Shown: positions 33,097 through 40,785 of the stretch, piece by piece
How positions within the stretch are numbered: the stretch's first letter is position 1
Layout: each line of letters opens with the position of its first letter
Assembly (NCBI RefSeq): GCF_020329485.1
Contig: NZ_JAGKJI010000030.1
Location: 1-64,000, forward strand
DNA from: Bradyrhizobium cenepequi
GTDB lineage: Bacteria > Pseudomonadota > Alphaproteobacteria > Rhizobiales > Xanthobacteraceae
Reading direction: 5' to 3'
DNA length: 64,000 nucleotides
The notes under the pieces: model-generated
The model's input: only the letters and a program-made list of their open reading frames with translations
The model's database searches: none
Told to the model about the DNA's origin: nothing
Position numbers and translations under genes: made by a program

Positions 33097-34257
33097 ATGC
33101 AAAAACTGCCCGTCACCGTCTTGTCCGGCTTCCTCGGGGCTGGAAAGACCACTTTGCTGAACCACGTGCTCAACAACCGTCACGGCCTGAAGGTGGCCGT
33201 GATTGTGAACGACATGAGCGAGGTGAACATCGATGCGGACCTGGTTCGCGATGGCGGTGCGAATCTTTCCCGGACGAACGAGAAGCTGGTTGAAATGACC
33301 AACGGGTGCATCTGCTGCACCCTGCGCGACGACCTGCTGAGAGAAGTGCGAGCACTGGCCGAAAGCGGAAGGTTCGATTATCTGCTGATCGAATCGACCG
33401 GCATCTCCGAGCCGCTGCCGATCGCGGCCACATTCGATTTCCGGACCGAGCAGGGCGAGAGTCTGTCCGACATTGCGCGGCTCGACACGATGGTCACGGT
33501 CGTCGATGCGGTGAATCTCTTGAAGGACTATTCCTCCACCGATTTCCTTAGCGAGCGCGGCGAAGCCCTCGACAACGACCAGCGCACGCTGGTCGACTTG
33601 CTTGTCGAACAGATCGAATTTGCCGATGTCGTCGTGCTGAACAAGGTGGATGACGCAACACCCGCGCAGCGTGATGCCGCCCGCAAGATCATCCGGACGC
33701 TCAATCCTGAAGCCGAGATCCTGGAGGCCAATCACGGCAAGGTTCCGTTCGATCGGACCCTCGATACCGGGCGCTTCGATTTCCAGAAGGCGCAACAGCA
33801 TCCGCTGTGGTTCAGGGAATTGTACGGCTTCGCCGACCATGTGCCGGAGAGCGAGGAATACGGCATCAAGAGCTTCGTCTATCGTGCACGGCGGCCGTTC
33901 GAGCCCATGAAATTTCATCACTTCCTTCATGACGCCTGGCCAGGTGTCATTCGCGCCAAGGGGCATTTCTGGATTGCCACGCGTCCGCAGTGGGTCGGCG
34001 AAATGAGCCAGGCGGGCGCCATCACCAAGACCGAGGCCCTGGGATTCTGGTGGGCGGCGATCCCGCGCGAACGATGGCCCCGGGATGCCGAGTGGCAACG
34101 AATGTTGAAGAAGAGCTGGAACGATCTCTATGGCGACCGTCGCCAAGAACTCGTCTTCATCGGCACGAACATGGATGAGGCCGCCATCCGTGCACGCCTC
34201 GATGCCTGCCTCGTCAAAGGAAAGCCCGGCATGAATACGCAGGCCTGGCCAGCCTGA
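33097..34257 (+). CDS. COG0523 GTPase (ZigA/YciC-like), Zur-controlled
   Basis: This 386-residue G3E GTPase is an insertase or chaperone thought to hand scarce zinc to essential enzymes. Walker A is GFLGAGKTTLL (11-21), CICC is at 71-74, DYLLIESTGISEPLP is the switch/Walker B region, and NKVD follows in VVVLNKVDDA. The C-terminal CobW_C domain includes FHHFLHDAWPGVIRAKGHFW. Unlike the paralogue at 18.7 kb it has no His-rich run. It is longer and belongs to the YciC/ZigA-like subgroup. The perfect Zur box in its promoter indicates induction by zinc starvation. Confidence 0.92.
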   Translation: MQKLPVTVLSGFLGAGKTTLLNHVLNNRHGLKVAVIVNDMSEVNIDADLVRDGGANLSRTNEKLVEMTNGCICCTLRDDLLREVRALAESGRFDYLLIESTGISEPLPIAATFDFRTEQGESLSDIARLDTMVTVVDAVNLLKDYSSTDFLSERGEALDNDQRTLVDLLVEQIEFADVVVLNKVDDATPAQRDAARKIIRTLNPEAEILEANHGKVPFDRTLDTGRFDFQKAQQHPLWFRELYGFADHVPESEEYGIKSFVYRARRPFEPMKFHHFLHDAWPGVIRAKGHFWIATRPQWVGEMSQAGAITKTEALGFWWAAIPRERWPRDAEWQRMLKKSWNDLYGDRRQELVFIGTNMDEAAIRARLDACLVKGKPGMNTQAWPA

Positions 34258-34285
34258 CCGATCCGTTTCCTGCCTGGAAGCACGC

Positions 34286-34314
34286 CAACGAAGCGGCCTG
34301 ACCCAGCTTCGTTG
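34286..34314. terminator. Hairpin between convergent GTPase and ogt-like genes
   Basis: Perfect 9-bp arms caacgaagc and gcttcgttg with an 11-nt loop lie in the 68-bp convergent gap. It probably serves as a shared bidirectional end. Confidence 0.6.
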
Positions 34315-34325
34315 CAATACGGTTT

Positions 34326-34844
34326 TCAGACAGGTCGGACCGTCCCGAAACGCCGTTCGCGAGCCAATAGCTCGCGTTTGCGCTTGACGCCCCAGCGATA
34401 GCCGGAAATCGCGCCGTCCTTCTTGACGACGCGATGGCACGGCACGAGGACCGCGACAGGATTGCAGGCGATCGCCTCGGTCACATCGCGTGCGTCGCGG
34501 GTACCTAGTTTGGCCGCCAGGGCGCCGTAATTGGTCGTCTCGCCGACGGGTATTGCACGCAGCATCGACCAGACTTCGATTTCATACGGCGTCCCGCGCA
34601 AGTCGAGCGGAATCGCGGGATCGAAACCTGGCGCTTCGATCGCGCGTTGCACCTTCTCCAGGACATCGGTCAATTCGTGCTCGCTGCCGATGATGTCGGC
34701 CTCCGGAAAGCGGCCGCGCAATGCGTCCTCCGCCCTAGAGCGGTTCGAGCTGAATTCGAGGGCCACAAGCCCCTTGCCGGACATGGCCACCAAGAAGTCG
34801 CCGAGGGAACTGTTGCCCCATGCAAAGCGGATGATCTCGCGCAT
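34326..34844 (-). CDS. ogt: Methylated-DNA--protein-cysteine S-methyltransferase (Ogt-like)
   Basis: This suicide repair protein removes O6-alkyl groups from guanine. The 172-residue protein has the C-terminal active-site VLVPCHRVVKKDGAISGYRW with acceptor C136 and the DNA-binding segment VGETTNYGALAAKLGTRDAR (helix-turn-helix). The N-terminal part (GNSSLGDFLVAMSGKGLVAL) resembles the middle of Ada, so this looks like a stand-alone Ada C-terminal half. It lies near ada (36.5 kb) and a 2OG-Fe(II) oxygenase, forming an alkylation-damage neighbourhood. A third alkyltransferase is at 58.3 kb. Confidence 0.9.
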   Translation of the reverse strand: MREIIRFAWGNSSLGDFLVAMSGKGLVALEFSSNRSRAEDALRGRFPEADIIGSEHELTDVLEKVQRAIEAPGFDPAIPLDLRGTPYEIEVWSMLRAIPVGETTNYGALAAKLGTRDARDVTEAIACNPVAVLVPCHRVVKKDGAISGYRWGVKRKRELLARERRFGTVRPV

Positions 34845-34947
34845 CTTGCGCTCCTTTTGAATTTGTCTGCGGCGAGATTAAGAGCCGGCGATGGCGCGGC
34901 CGATCCGGTCCTTGCTTTCAAATCGAAAAACGGCGGAGCGGCAGAAC

Positions 34948-35433
34948 TCAGGCGTCGCCAATCAGTTTGTGATGCGAGAAGTCGATGACCTGCGCGGCTC
35001 CTGCTGCCGAAGGCGCATCGCGCTGGATCTTGTTCTCGGGAAGCTCCCTGAACTGCCGCGCCATGGCGCGCCGGCCTGTCGGATCCTGCTCTTCGAGGCG
35101 TTCAGTGTCAGTTATGTCGATCGCAACGATCTGGTCGATGGCATCTCTTATTTGCGGCTGTTCCGTAAGCGGCTGCATGGCCAGGCACGGATGGTCTGGA
35201 GTGGCTGTAGCGACGTTCGCCAGCTTTTTGAGCGGCGACCGCAAGTGAGCCCAATGCTTAACGATCAGGGACCAATTGCAACCGTCCTTGAGCGCGCCGT
35301 TCAGAAGGCCGTTCGACAGGGGATCATGCGGCGCAAATACACCGAGACTGTTCGCGATGTCGATCATATGCAGGCCACCGGGAAGAAGCACCAGGAGGCC
35401 GACTTTCTCCTCGCTCATCCTGACTAGCTTCAT
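34948..35433 (-). CDS. Hypothetical protein resembling an FAH N-terminal domain (161 aa)
   Basis: It starts MKLVRMSEEKVGLLVLLPGG, with GGAG six bases ahead of the ATG. An ATG four codons earlier is possible. The opening matches the style of the N-terminal domain of fumarylacetoacetate hydrolases (compare MKLVRYGAKGEEKPGLIDKS at 55.57 kb): a small beta domain followed by a helix-rich segment. The catalytic FAH domain is missing. The remainder includes KLANVATATPDHPCLAMQPL and shows no motif I recognise. Function is unknown. It sits between alkylation-repair genes on the same strand. Confidence 0.65.
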   Translation of the reverse strand: MKLVRMSEEKVGLLVLLPGGLHMIDIANSLGVFAPHDPLSNGLLNGALKDGCNWSLIVKHWAHLRSPLKKLANVATATPDHPCLAMQPLTEQPQIRDAIDQIVAIDITDTERLEEQDPTGRRAMARQFRELPENKIQRDAPSAAGAAQVIDFSHHKLIGDA

Positions 35434-35473
35434 GGCTTTCTCCATTCGGGCAGGAGTATTATCCGCCGTACCG

Positions 35474-36223
35474 CTAGGTCGCGTCGTGAAAGATAATCCC
35501 GACCGTGTGCCGCATGCCGGAACGCACGCGGCTCACACCGTGGCGAAGGTTCACGCGGTAATTGCCCCTTGATCCCTGCACTGGCCGGTTATGGACCGCA
35601 AAGGCCACGGCGTCGCCCTGCCGGAGCGGCACGACCTCAGCGCGGCTCTGCATCCGCGGCCGCTGCTCGGTCAGAACGAACTCGCCACCTGTGAAGTCCG
35701 TGGCGGGCTGCGAGAGCAGAATTGCGACCTGGATCGGGAATGCGAGATCGCCGTAGAGATCCTGGTGGAGGCAATTGAAGTCACCCGGGACATACTGCAG
35801 CAGAAGTGGCGTCGGGCGCGTCTGGCCGGCGTCGTGGCATTGCTTGAGGAAGGATGCGTGGTCGCCCGGATAGCGCCCGTCAATTCCCATTCGACCGTTC
35901 CATTCATTGGCAACGCCCGCAAGGCGCGGATAGAGGGCGGTTCGCAAGGAGCCGACGAGGTCGGGCAATGGGTATTTGAAGTAGCGATACTCGCCCTTGC
36001 CGAAGCCGTGCCGCGCCATGTGGATGTGGCTTCGGAAATGGCTCTCGTCGGGATAGAGGCCAGCGATGGCGCGGCACTCCTCCGGCGAAAGCAGCTTCGG
36101 CAGGACGGCGCAGCCATAATTGTCGAGTTCGCCTGCGAGCACCTGCCAGTCGTAAGCGGCAATCCGCGCCTCTGCAGACGTAACCGCAGAGGCACGGGAG
36201 ATGGTGGATGAACGGGCTGTCAT
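35474..36223 (-). CDS. 2OG-Fe(II) oxygenase (COG3826-like), alkylation-repair neighbour
   Basis: This 249-residue Fe(II)/2-oxoglutarate dioxygenase has the iron triad HxD...H as H153 and D155 in NCLHQDLYGD and His in YRVNLRHGVSRVRSG (H228). The nearby Arg is the likely 2OG contact. TGGEFVLTEQRPRMQSRAEV is the typical core. Its location directly downstream of ada and its 65-residue partner, on the same strand, fits proteins that occur with Ada regulons beside AlkB. Demethylation of nucleic acid or protein is inference. It is not AlkB itself by overall pattern. The N-terminal ~20 residues are Ser/Ala-rich. Confidence 0.85.
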   Translation of the reverse strand: MTARSSTISRASAVTSAEARIAAYDWQVLAGELDNYGCAVLPKLLSPEECRAIAGLYPDESHFRSHIHMARHGFGKGEYRYFKYPLPDLVGSLRTALYPRLAGVANEWNGRMGIDGRYPGDHASFLKQCHDAGQTRPTPLLLQYVPGDFNCLHQDLYGDLAFPIQVAILLSQPATDFTGGEFVLTEQRPRMQSRAEVVPLRQGDAVAFAVHNRPVQGSRGNYRVNLRHGVSRVRSGMRHTVGIIFHDAT

Positions 36224-36335
36224 GCCATGGCGTCCTTCCTGATCAGTTCGAGCGAAAAGTAATCCGCGACGCGCTGGCCGGAACTCCGATGCTTGCTCTC
36301 AAATCGAGAAAGCTTTCATCAGAGCTTCAGCCGGT

Positions 36336-36533
36336 TCATGCGATGCGGATGACCGCCGTTTGCGCGAGAAGATAGGTCTCGCCGCTGCGAAAGCGGAGCC
36401 GAATGTCTCCGTTCTCGAGCATCTGCCATTCGGCATAGCCGTCGGCCACGAGCCGCCGGAAATAGGCCATCACGCGAGCCTTCGCCGGATCGGCGTAAGC
36501 GAGACCTACGTGTTTGGCGTCGGCGATGTTCAT
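36336..36533 (-). CDS. Small protein coupled to ada (65 aa)
   Basis: Begins MNIADAKHVGLAYADPAKAR and ends YLLAQTAVIRIA. Its ATG overlaps the ada stop codon (ATGA), so it is probably translated by coupling. Segments YFRRLVADGYAEWQMLENGD and IRLRFRSGETY suggest a compact alpha/beta fold. I do not recognise the domain. Context argues for a function in the adaptive response to alkylation, but nothing in the sequence shows it. A longer frame exists upstream only as an alternate phase of ada. Confidence 0.7.
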   Translation of the reverse strand: MNIADAKHVGLAYADPAKARVMAYFRRLVADGYAEWQMLENGDIRLRFRSGETYLLAQTAVIRIA

Positions 36534-37621
36534 GTGCCCTGCGCGGATTCCCGGTCGAGCAGAACGCGCTTGCGTTCGACACCCCAGGCATAGCCCGAGA
36601 GCGAGCCATCTTTCCGAACGACGCGATGACAGGGAATGGCAACCGCAAGCTTGTTCGCCGCGCATGCGCCCGCCACCGCGCGCACGGCCTTTGGAGAGCC
36701 GATACGCTCAGCGATTTCGGCATAGGAAACGGCTTCGCCCACGGGAATCGCCTGCAGGGCCTGCCACACGCGTTGCTCGAAGGCGGTGCCGCGGACGTCG
36801 AGGGGAAGGTCCAGGCCGATCTCCGGCGCTTCAACAAGGCCGACAACCCGGGCAACCAGCGTCTCGTAGTCGCGGTCTGCACCAATGATATGTGCTTTCG
36901 GAAAACGATCCTGGAGATTGCGGACCAGCTCGTCCGGATCGTCGCCCAGCAGGATCGCGGCCACGCCCTTCGTGCTCGAGGCGACCAGGATGGCGCCGAG
37001 CGAGGTCTGCCCGACAGCGAACTTGATCTCCTCGTTCGTACCCCCGGCGCGGTATTGCGATGGAGTCATGCCGAGCATGTCCGTGGACTTCTCATAGAAG
37101 CGCCCGCTGGAATTAAAGCCGGCGTCATAGATCGCCTCGGTGACGCTGTTGCCGGAGGCCAGCCCCTGACGCACTTTGCCTGCACGATGGGCGGCGGCGT
37201 ATTCCTTCGGTGTCAGCCCGGTGGCCGCCTTGAACACGCGATGGAAATAGCTCGGGCTCCGGCGGATTGCGGCTGCCAATTGCTCCAGTGAAGGCTCTTC
37301 TTCGCTCTGCTCGATGATCCGACACACCTTCGCTATCAAGGCCGCGTTTTCGGATTCGGTCGAAAGGCCGTCAGGATTGCAGCGCCTGCAAGGCCGGAAA
37401 CCTGTCGCCCTGGCGCTTTCCAGGCTGTCGTGGAGCTGCACGTTCCTGGGGTTGGCAATGCGCGAGGGACACGACGGCCGGCAATAGACGCCTGTCGTCG
37501 CAACCGAGTACCAGAGATGGCCATCGGCTGTCTTGTCACGCGCGACAATCCGCGCCCATCGAGGATCATCCGCCATCGATGGGGGCGTTGACTTCGGGGT
37601 CTTAGCGGGCGTCGCCGTCAT
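36530..37621 (-). CDS. ada: Ada: bifunctional alkylation repair protein and transcriptional activator
   Basis: The full-length Ada has 363 residues. The N-terminal Zn domain has Cys47, Cys51, Cys78 and Cys81 (VYCRPSC and PCRRCNPDG), whose methylation by DNA phosphotriesters activates the protein. The AraC-type helix-turn-helix is SPSYFHRVFKAATGLTPKEY through DAGFNSSGRFYEKS. The C-terminal O6-alkylguanine transferase domain has IPCHRVVRKDGSLSGYAWG with acceptor C331. It heads a coupled unit with the 65-residue protein and, 112 bp on, the 2OG oxygenase. Autoactivation is expected from the family. I did not identify an Ada box by eye. Confidence 0.95.
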   Translation of the reverse strand: MTATPAKTPKSTPPSMADDPRWARIVARDKTADGHLWYSVATTGVYCRPSCPSRIANPRNVQLHDSLESARATGFRPCRRCNPDGLSTESENAALIAKVCRIIEQSEEEPSLEQLAAAIRRSPSYFHRVFKAATGLTPKEYAAAHRAGKVRQGLASGNSVTEAIYDAGFNSSGRFYEKSTDMLGMTPSQYRAGGTNEEIKFAVGQTSLGAILVASSTKGVAAILLGDDPDELVRNLQDRFPKAHIIGADRDYETLVARVVGLVEAPEIGLDLPLDVRGTAFEQRVWQALQAIPVGEAVSYAEIAERIGSPKAVRAVAGACAANKLAVAIPCHRVVRKDGSLSGYAWGVERKRVLLDRESAQGT

Positions 37622-37786
37622 CTTCTTTCATGCCCTGTATTGTGCCGGAATCGAGGATGCCGCCAATTCCCGCCGATCACACTCCGATTCTTGTGCCCGA
37701 ATCCTGGCTGCGGCGCGTAAGTCACGCATTGCCCGATTGTCGGCGACGATACCGGGCAATGCCACCCGATTTCCGCCAGCGGGCGA

Positions 37787-37819
37787 AACGAGGTCCGCAC
37801 GGGGCGTGCGGACCTCGTT
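37787..37819 (-). terminator. Strong hairpin after the SnoaL-like gene
   Basis: Perfect 14-bp arms aacgaggtccgcac and gtgcggacctcgtt with a 5-nt loop lie 26 bp past the stop of the SnoaL-like gene. No T-run follows, so the terminator role is likely but not certain. Confidence 0.65.
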
Positions 37820-37845
37820 GGCGGATGCGCAGATGCCTGTTCCGA

Positions 37846-38295
37846 TCAGGCGGCCTTAAGCAACCCGAGCTGGGTCAGCGCGGTCACGCCGTCGTCGAGA
37901 CCGATCTCCTCGACGATCTTGCCGTCGATCACCTTAAGCACTGTGGTGCCGGTGAAGTGCATCTTGCGGCCCGTTGCAGCCGGCAGACCACCAATCAGGA
38001 AGTCGTTGAAGGCTGGCCCCTTGTGGGTGCCGCCGCCTTCCCATTGGCCGACGACATAGTCGCCCTCGGCGATCAGATCCGCCGTGCCCCAGAAACTGAG
38101 ATCGGGGAATGCAGCACGGAAATCGGTCATGAACGCCTTGATGTCGGCGCGGCCGCGGCGGGGCTCATGCAGCGAGTATTTGAGCAGCATGTCCGGCGCG
38201 GCGATCTCGTCGACGACCGCAAGGTTGACGTCCTTGCCCCAGAATTCCGTGAACCAGCGACCGACGACGGCCTTGTTATCTTCTTCCTTGCTCAT
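37846..38295 (-). CDS. SnoaL-like (NTF2-fold) ester cyclase family protein
   Basis: This 149-residue protein has the NTF2-like/SnoaL fold. NKAVVGRWFTEFWGKDVNLAV opens helix 1, RGRADIKAFMTDFRAAFPDL is the conserved helix and strand, and VVGQWEGGGTHKGPAFN plus TGTTVLKVIDGKIVEEIG are the family core. Members bind hydrophobic ligands or act as polyketide cyclases or isomerases, and many are simply annotated nuclear transport factor 2 family. The start is the ATG of MSKEEDNKA with AAGGAGT upstream. It is a single gene with its own hairpin end. The ligand is unknown. Confidence 0.85.
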   Translation of the reverse strand: MSKEEDNKAVVGRWFTEFWGKDVNLAVVDEIAAPDMLLKYSLHEPRRGRADIKAFMTDFRAAFPDLSFWGTADLIAEGDYVVGQWEGGGTHKGPAFNDFLIGGLPAATGRKMHFTGTTVLKVIDGKIVEEIGLDDGVTALTQLGLLKAA

Positions 38296-38451
38296 TGGAA
38301 TGACTCCTTGTGTCTCGAAGGGGATCACCGAGATCAATCGGTGATCTCGACAAAGACCTACGCTTGACCGAAGGAAACCAAACTCCGATTCTTGCCCTGA
38401 AATCGAAAGCGGAGATGGCGCGATGCGGACCAATGTCGCCACCGGCACCGA

Positions 38452-38643
38452 TCAGCCATTCCGCTTTCGCAGTCCGGCAAGCTGAGATGGAAGGAGACCG
38501 TAAGTCTTGCGATATATCTCCGCAAAGCGTCCCATATGCGTGAAGCCCCATTTCAGGGCGACCTCATGGACAGGCAGAATGTCGTCCGAAGATGTAAGCT
38601 CCAGATGTGCTGCCTCCGCCGCACAATAGAAGCTCGTCTCCAT
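38452..38643 (-). pseudogene. AraC-family regulator, C-terminal remnant
   Basis: A frame of up to 63 residues ends with VHEVALKWGFTHMGRFAEIY and RKTYGLLPSQ. This is the second helix-turn-helix of AraC/XylS regulators. Everything upstream (ligand domain and first helix-turn-helix) is missing: the recognisable part starts near 38610, where the opposite strand becomes an HD-GYP gene. It is a truncated leftover of a rearrangement and has no credible start. Confidence 0.75.
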
Positions 38644-39228
38644 TCGAAACTCTCGAAGCCAACACTCCGCTGATCCTCGAGGCGCTCGAAGCCTGGGGAA
38701 TTGGTCCTTGGATGGAAACCGTGCGGAGGCATCATGGCGGCACTTACAGACACAGCCTGTTGGTGACCGGCTTTGCCGTTGCGTTCGCGCAGAAGCTAAA
38801 GATGCGGTCCAAAGACCAACGACGTATCGCGCACGCGGCGCTGCTGCACGACGTCGGAAAATCGTTCATTCCACCCGATACTCTCGACAAGCCGGGAAAA
38901 TTGACCGACGACGAGATGGAGCAGATAAAAAAGCATCCCCGATACGGATATGACCTGCTCACGCAACAAGGTGGCTTTCCAGCCGAGATCCTTGACTGCG
39001 TGCTTCATCACCACGAACTGCTCGATGGATCGGGTTATCCGGATCAGCTTCGTGCCGCGCAAATCGCAGATCTCGTACGCGTAATCACAATTGCCGATTT
39101 TTTCTGCACTGGTGGAAGATCGGCCGTACCGCCGGTCGCTGCCGCCAATGAAGGCGCTCAGCATCATGCAGGACATGGGAAACAAGCTCGACGGTGATCT
39201 ACTCAACGCGTTCCGCTCCGTCGTCTAG
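38607..39228 (+). pseudogene. HD-GYP phosphodiesterase, truncated and frameshifted
   Basis: HD-GYP domains hydrolyse cyclic di-GMP. AALLHDVGKSFIPPD has the HD pair, KKHPRYGYDLL and LHHHELLDGSGYPDQL have the HHExxxGxGYP-type motif. After VRVITIADF the frame breaks at a run of six T (39098-39103). Removing one T restores ALVEDRPYRRSLPPMKALSI to the TAG at 39226. The N-terminal region typical of longer family members is absent. The unshifted frame ends about 30 bp before that stop with unrelated residues. It may be a pseudogene, a sequencing error or a slippery site. Confidence 0.75.
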
Positions 39229-39295
39229 GATGCGGCGTGACATGACCGATGCGAAGGTGCGCCGTAATGGCCCGGGGGAACGCTTGACATCGAAA

Positions 39296-39315
39296 GGCCC
39301 CGCCAGAGGCGGGCC
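39296..39315. terminator. GC-rich hairpin downstream of the HD-GYP remnant
   Basis: The sequence ggccccgccagaggcgggcc resembles the terminator at 31079-31101. It is followed by aaaattatt on the plus strand. The next bases (gaaatcgctgg...tgcggggaggcg) match the repeat described at 46677-46740. Confidence 0.6.
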
Positions 39316-39377
39316 AAAATTATTGAAATCGCTGGAGAAAGCTGACTGCGGGGAGGCGTAACGAATCCGCTGACCTC

Positions 39378-39572
39378 TCATCGAAGAACGTCTTCGGCGA
39401 GCGCACGTGACGGATGACGTGTGTCACCACGCCGATTTTGTGGACGCACGTACATGATGACTGCTTCCGGAAGCTCTGTCTTCACCTTCAGCGCGGCCGC
39501 GAGCGCGTCCTCTCCATCCAGGACGACATGGTCCGTTTTTTCTCTTAGCTTAAACCCAACGGTAAACTGCAT
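39378..39572 (-). CDS. Conserved hypothetical protein (64 aa)
   Basis: Reads MQFTVGFKLREKTDHVVLDG, then EDALAAALKVKTELPEAVIM and a basic tail ending SRALAEDVLR. It is a soluble alpha/beta-like mini-protein, and VEIM...YVRPQNRRGD marks its C-terminal end. GGAG precedes the ATG within a GAGGAGAUUU-like stretch. It is 74 bp downstream of the oxidase subunit IV gene on the same strand and could be its last member. I do not recognise the family and cannot assign a role. Confidence 0.65.
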   Translation of the reverse strand: MQFTVGFKLREKTDHVVLDGEDALAAALKVKTELPEAVIMYVRPQNRRGDTRHPSRALAEDVLR

Positions 39573-39645
39573 CCCCAAATCTCCTCTTGTGCCGCTACGG
39601 TGTCCCTCGTCATTGCCGTTCTCCTTCGCTGCGAAGCAATAGCAG

Positions 39646-40038
39646 CTACGCCGTGGGAGCGAAAAATACGACCCGCAGCAGATGCGTGTACTCGGATTCG
39701 AACACCATGATACCCACGAACACCAGCACCAGCGCCGGCGGAAGCAGGATGGCATAGGCCAAGGCCAACCGTTCCCAGGCCATGTGCATGAACACGGCGA
39801 CGATCAGACCGGCCTTCAAGATCATGAACAGCAGAATCAGCGACCATCTGAGATGGCCATGGATGCCAAAGTAGTCGACGAGATAGGAGCAGGCACTAAG
39901 GACGAACAGCCATCCCCAGACCACGAGATAGAGTCTGATCGGGTGCTGCTGGCCCTTTGCCTGCGTGGCTCCCGGCGCATGGGCGTGAAGCTGCAGCGAA
40001 GGTTGTTGGGCTTCTACATGTATCGCGGCTTCTGTCAT
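39646..40038 (-). CDS. Cytochrome c oxidase subunit IV family protein
   Basis: The 130-residue protein has three predicted helices (about 37-57, 67-88, 97-117) after a His/Gln/Ala-rich N-terminus. IRLYLVVWGWLFVLSACSYL and LFMILKAGLIVAVFMHM are typical of the prokaryotic subunit IV (CyoD/COX4_pro-like) that stabilises the oxidase. It starts 9 bp after the subunit III gene in the oxidase operon. The second helix carries the conserved Lys and His of the family. Confidence 0.85.
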   Translation of the reverse strand: MTEAAIHVEAQQPSLQLHAHAPGATQAKGQQHPIRLYLVVWGWLFVLSACSYLVDYFGIHGHLRWSLILLFMILKAGLIVAVFMHMAWERLALAYAILLPPALVLVFVGIMVFESEYTHLLRVVFFAPTA

Positions 40039-40047
40039 GCGCCGACC

Positions 40048-40770
40048 TCACCAAAGATAGAAAAGGGCAAAAATGAAAACCCACACAAGATCGACGAAGT
40101 GCCAGTACAGGCCCGTGATTTCGACGATCTCGTAATAGCCTTTCCGGCTTGTGAAAAAGCCACGCCTTTCGACATCGAAGTCTCCCCGCCAAACCTTTCG
40201 TGCGATGGCGATCAGGAAAATCACGCCGATGGTCACGTGGGTGCCGTGAAAGCCGGTGATCATGAAGAAGCTGGCACCGAACTGCGGCGCGCCCCACGGG
40301 TTGCCCCAGGGCCGGACACCCTCGATGATCAGCTTGGTCCATTCGAAGGCCTGCATTCCGACAAACGTGGCGCCGAATGCGGCGGTCGCCAGCATCAAGG
40401 CTGCCGTTCTGACGCGATCGCGGCGGTAACCGAAATTGACCGCCATCGCCATCGTGCCGCTGCTGCTGATCAGGATGAACGTCATGATGGCAATCAGGAT
40501 GAGCGGGATATGCGCTCCCCCGATATTGAGCGCAAAGACTTCGCTGGGGTTGGGCCACGGCACTGTGGTGGACATTCGCGCCGTCATGTACGACAGCAGG
40601 AAACAGCTGAAGATGAAGGTGTCGCTCAGGAGGAAGATCCACATCATGGCCTTCCCCCAGGAGACATTCTTGAAAGCGCGCTGATCCGAGGACCAGTCGG
40701 CGGCGATCCCCCGCCAGCCCGAAAGCCGCGCAGGGGATGCTCCAATGTTTGTCAGTGCAGCTTCCGCCAT
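40048..40770 (-). CDS. coxP: Cytochrome c oxidase subunit III (CoxP-like)
   Basis: This 240-residue heme-copper oxidase subunit III has MIFLLSDTFIFSCFLLSYMT (N-terminal helix), GASFFMITGFHGTHVTIGVI with the conserved His pair, and a C-terminal YYEIVEITGLYWHFVDLVWV. It forms part of the four-helix lobe beside subunit I and may guide O2. It is the second subunit III-like gene in the operon. The paralogue at 40786-41490 precedes it by 15 bp. In Bradyrhizobium the coxMNOP set has this double arrangement, as I recall, so the symbol is by analogy. Confidence 0.9.
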   Translation of the reverse strand: MAEAALTNIGASPARLSGWRGIAADWSSDQRAFKNVSWGKAMMWIFLLSDTFIFSCFLLSYMTARMSTTVPWPNPSEVFALNIGGAHIPLILIAIMTFILISSSGTMAMAVNFGYRRDRVRTAALMLATAAFGATFVGMQAFEWTKLIIEGVRPWGNPWGAPQFGASFFMITGFHGTHVTIGVIFLIAIARKVWRGDFDVERRGFFTSRKGYYEIVEITGLYWHFVDLVWVFIFALFYLW

Positions 40771-40785
40771 CGGTCCGCGCCCTCC

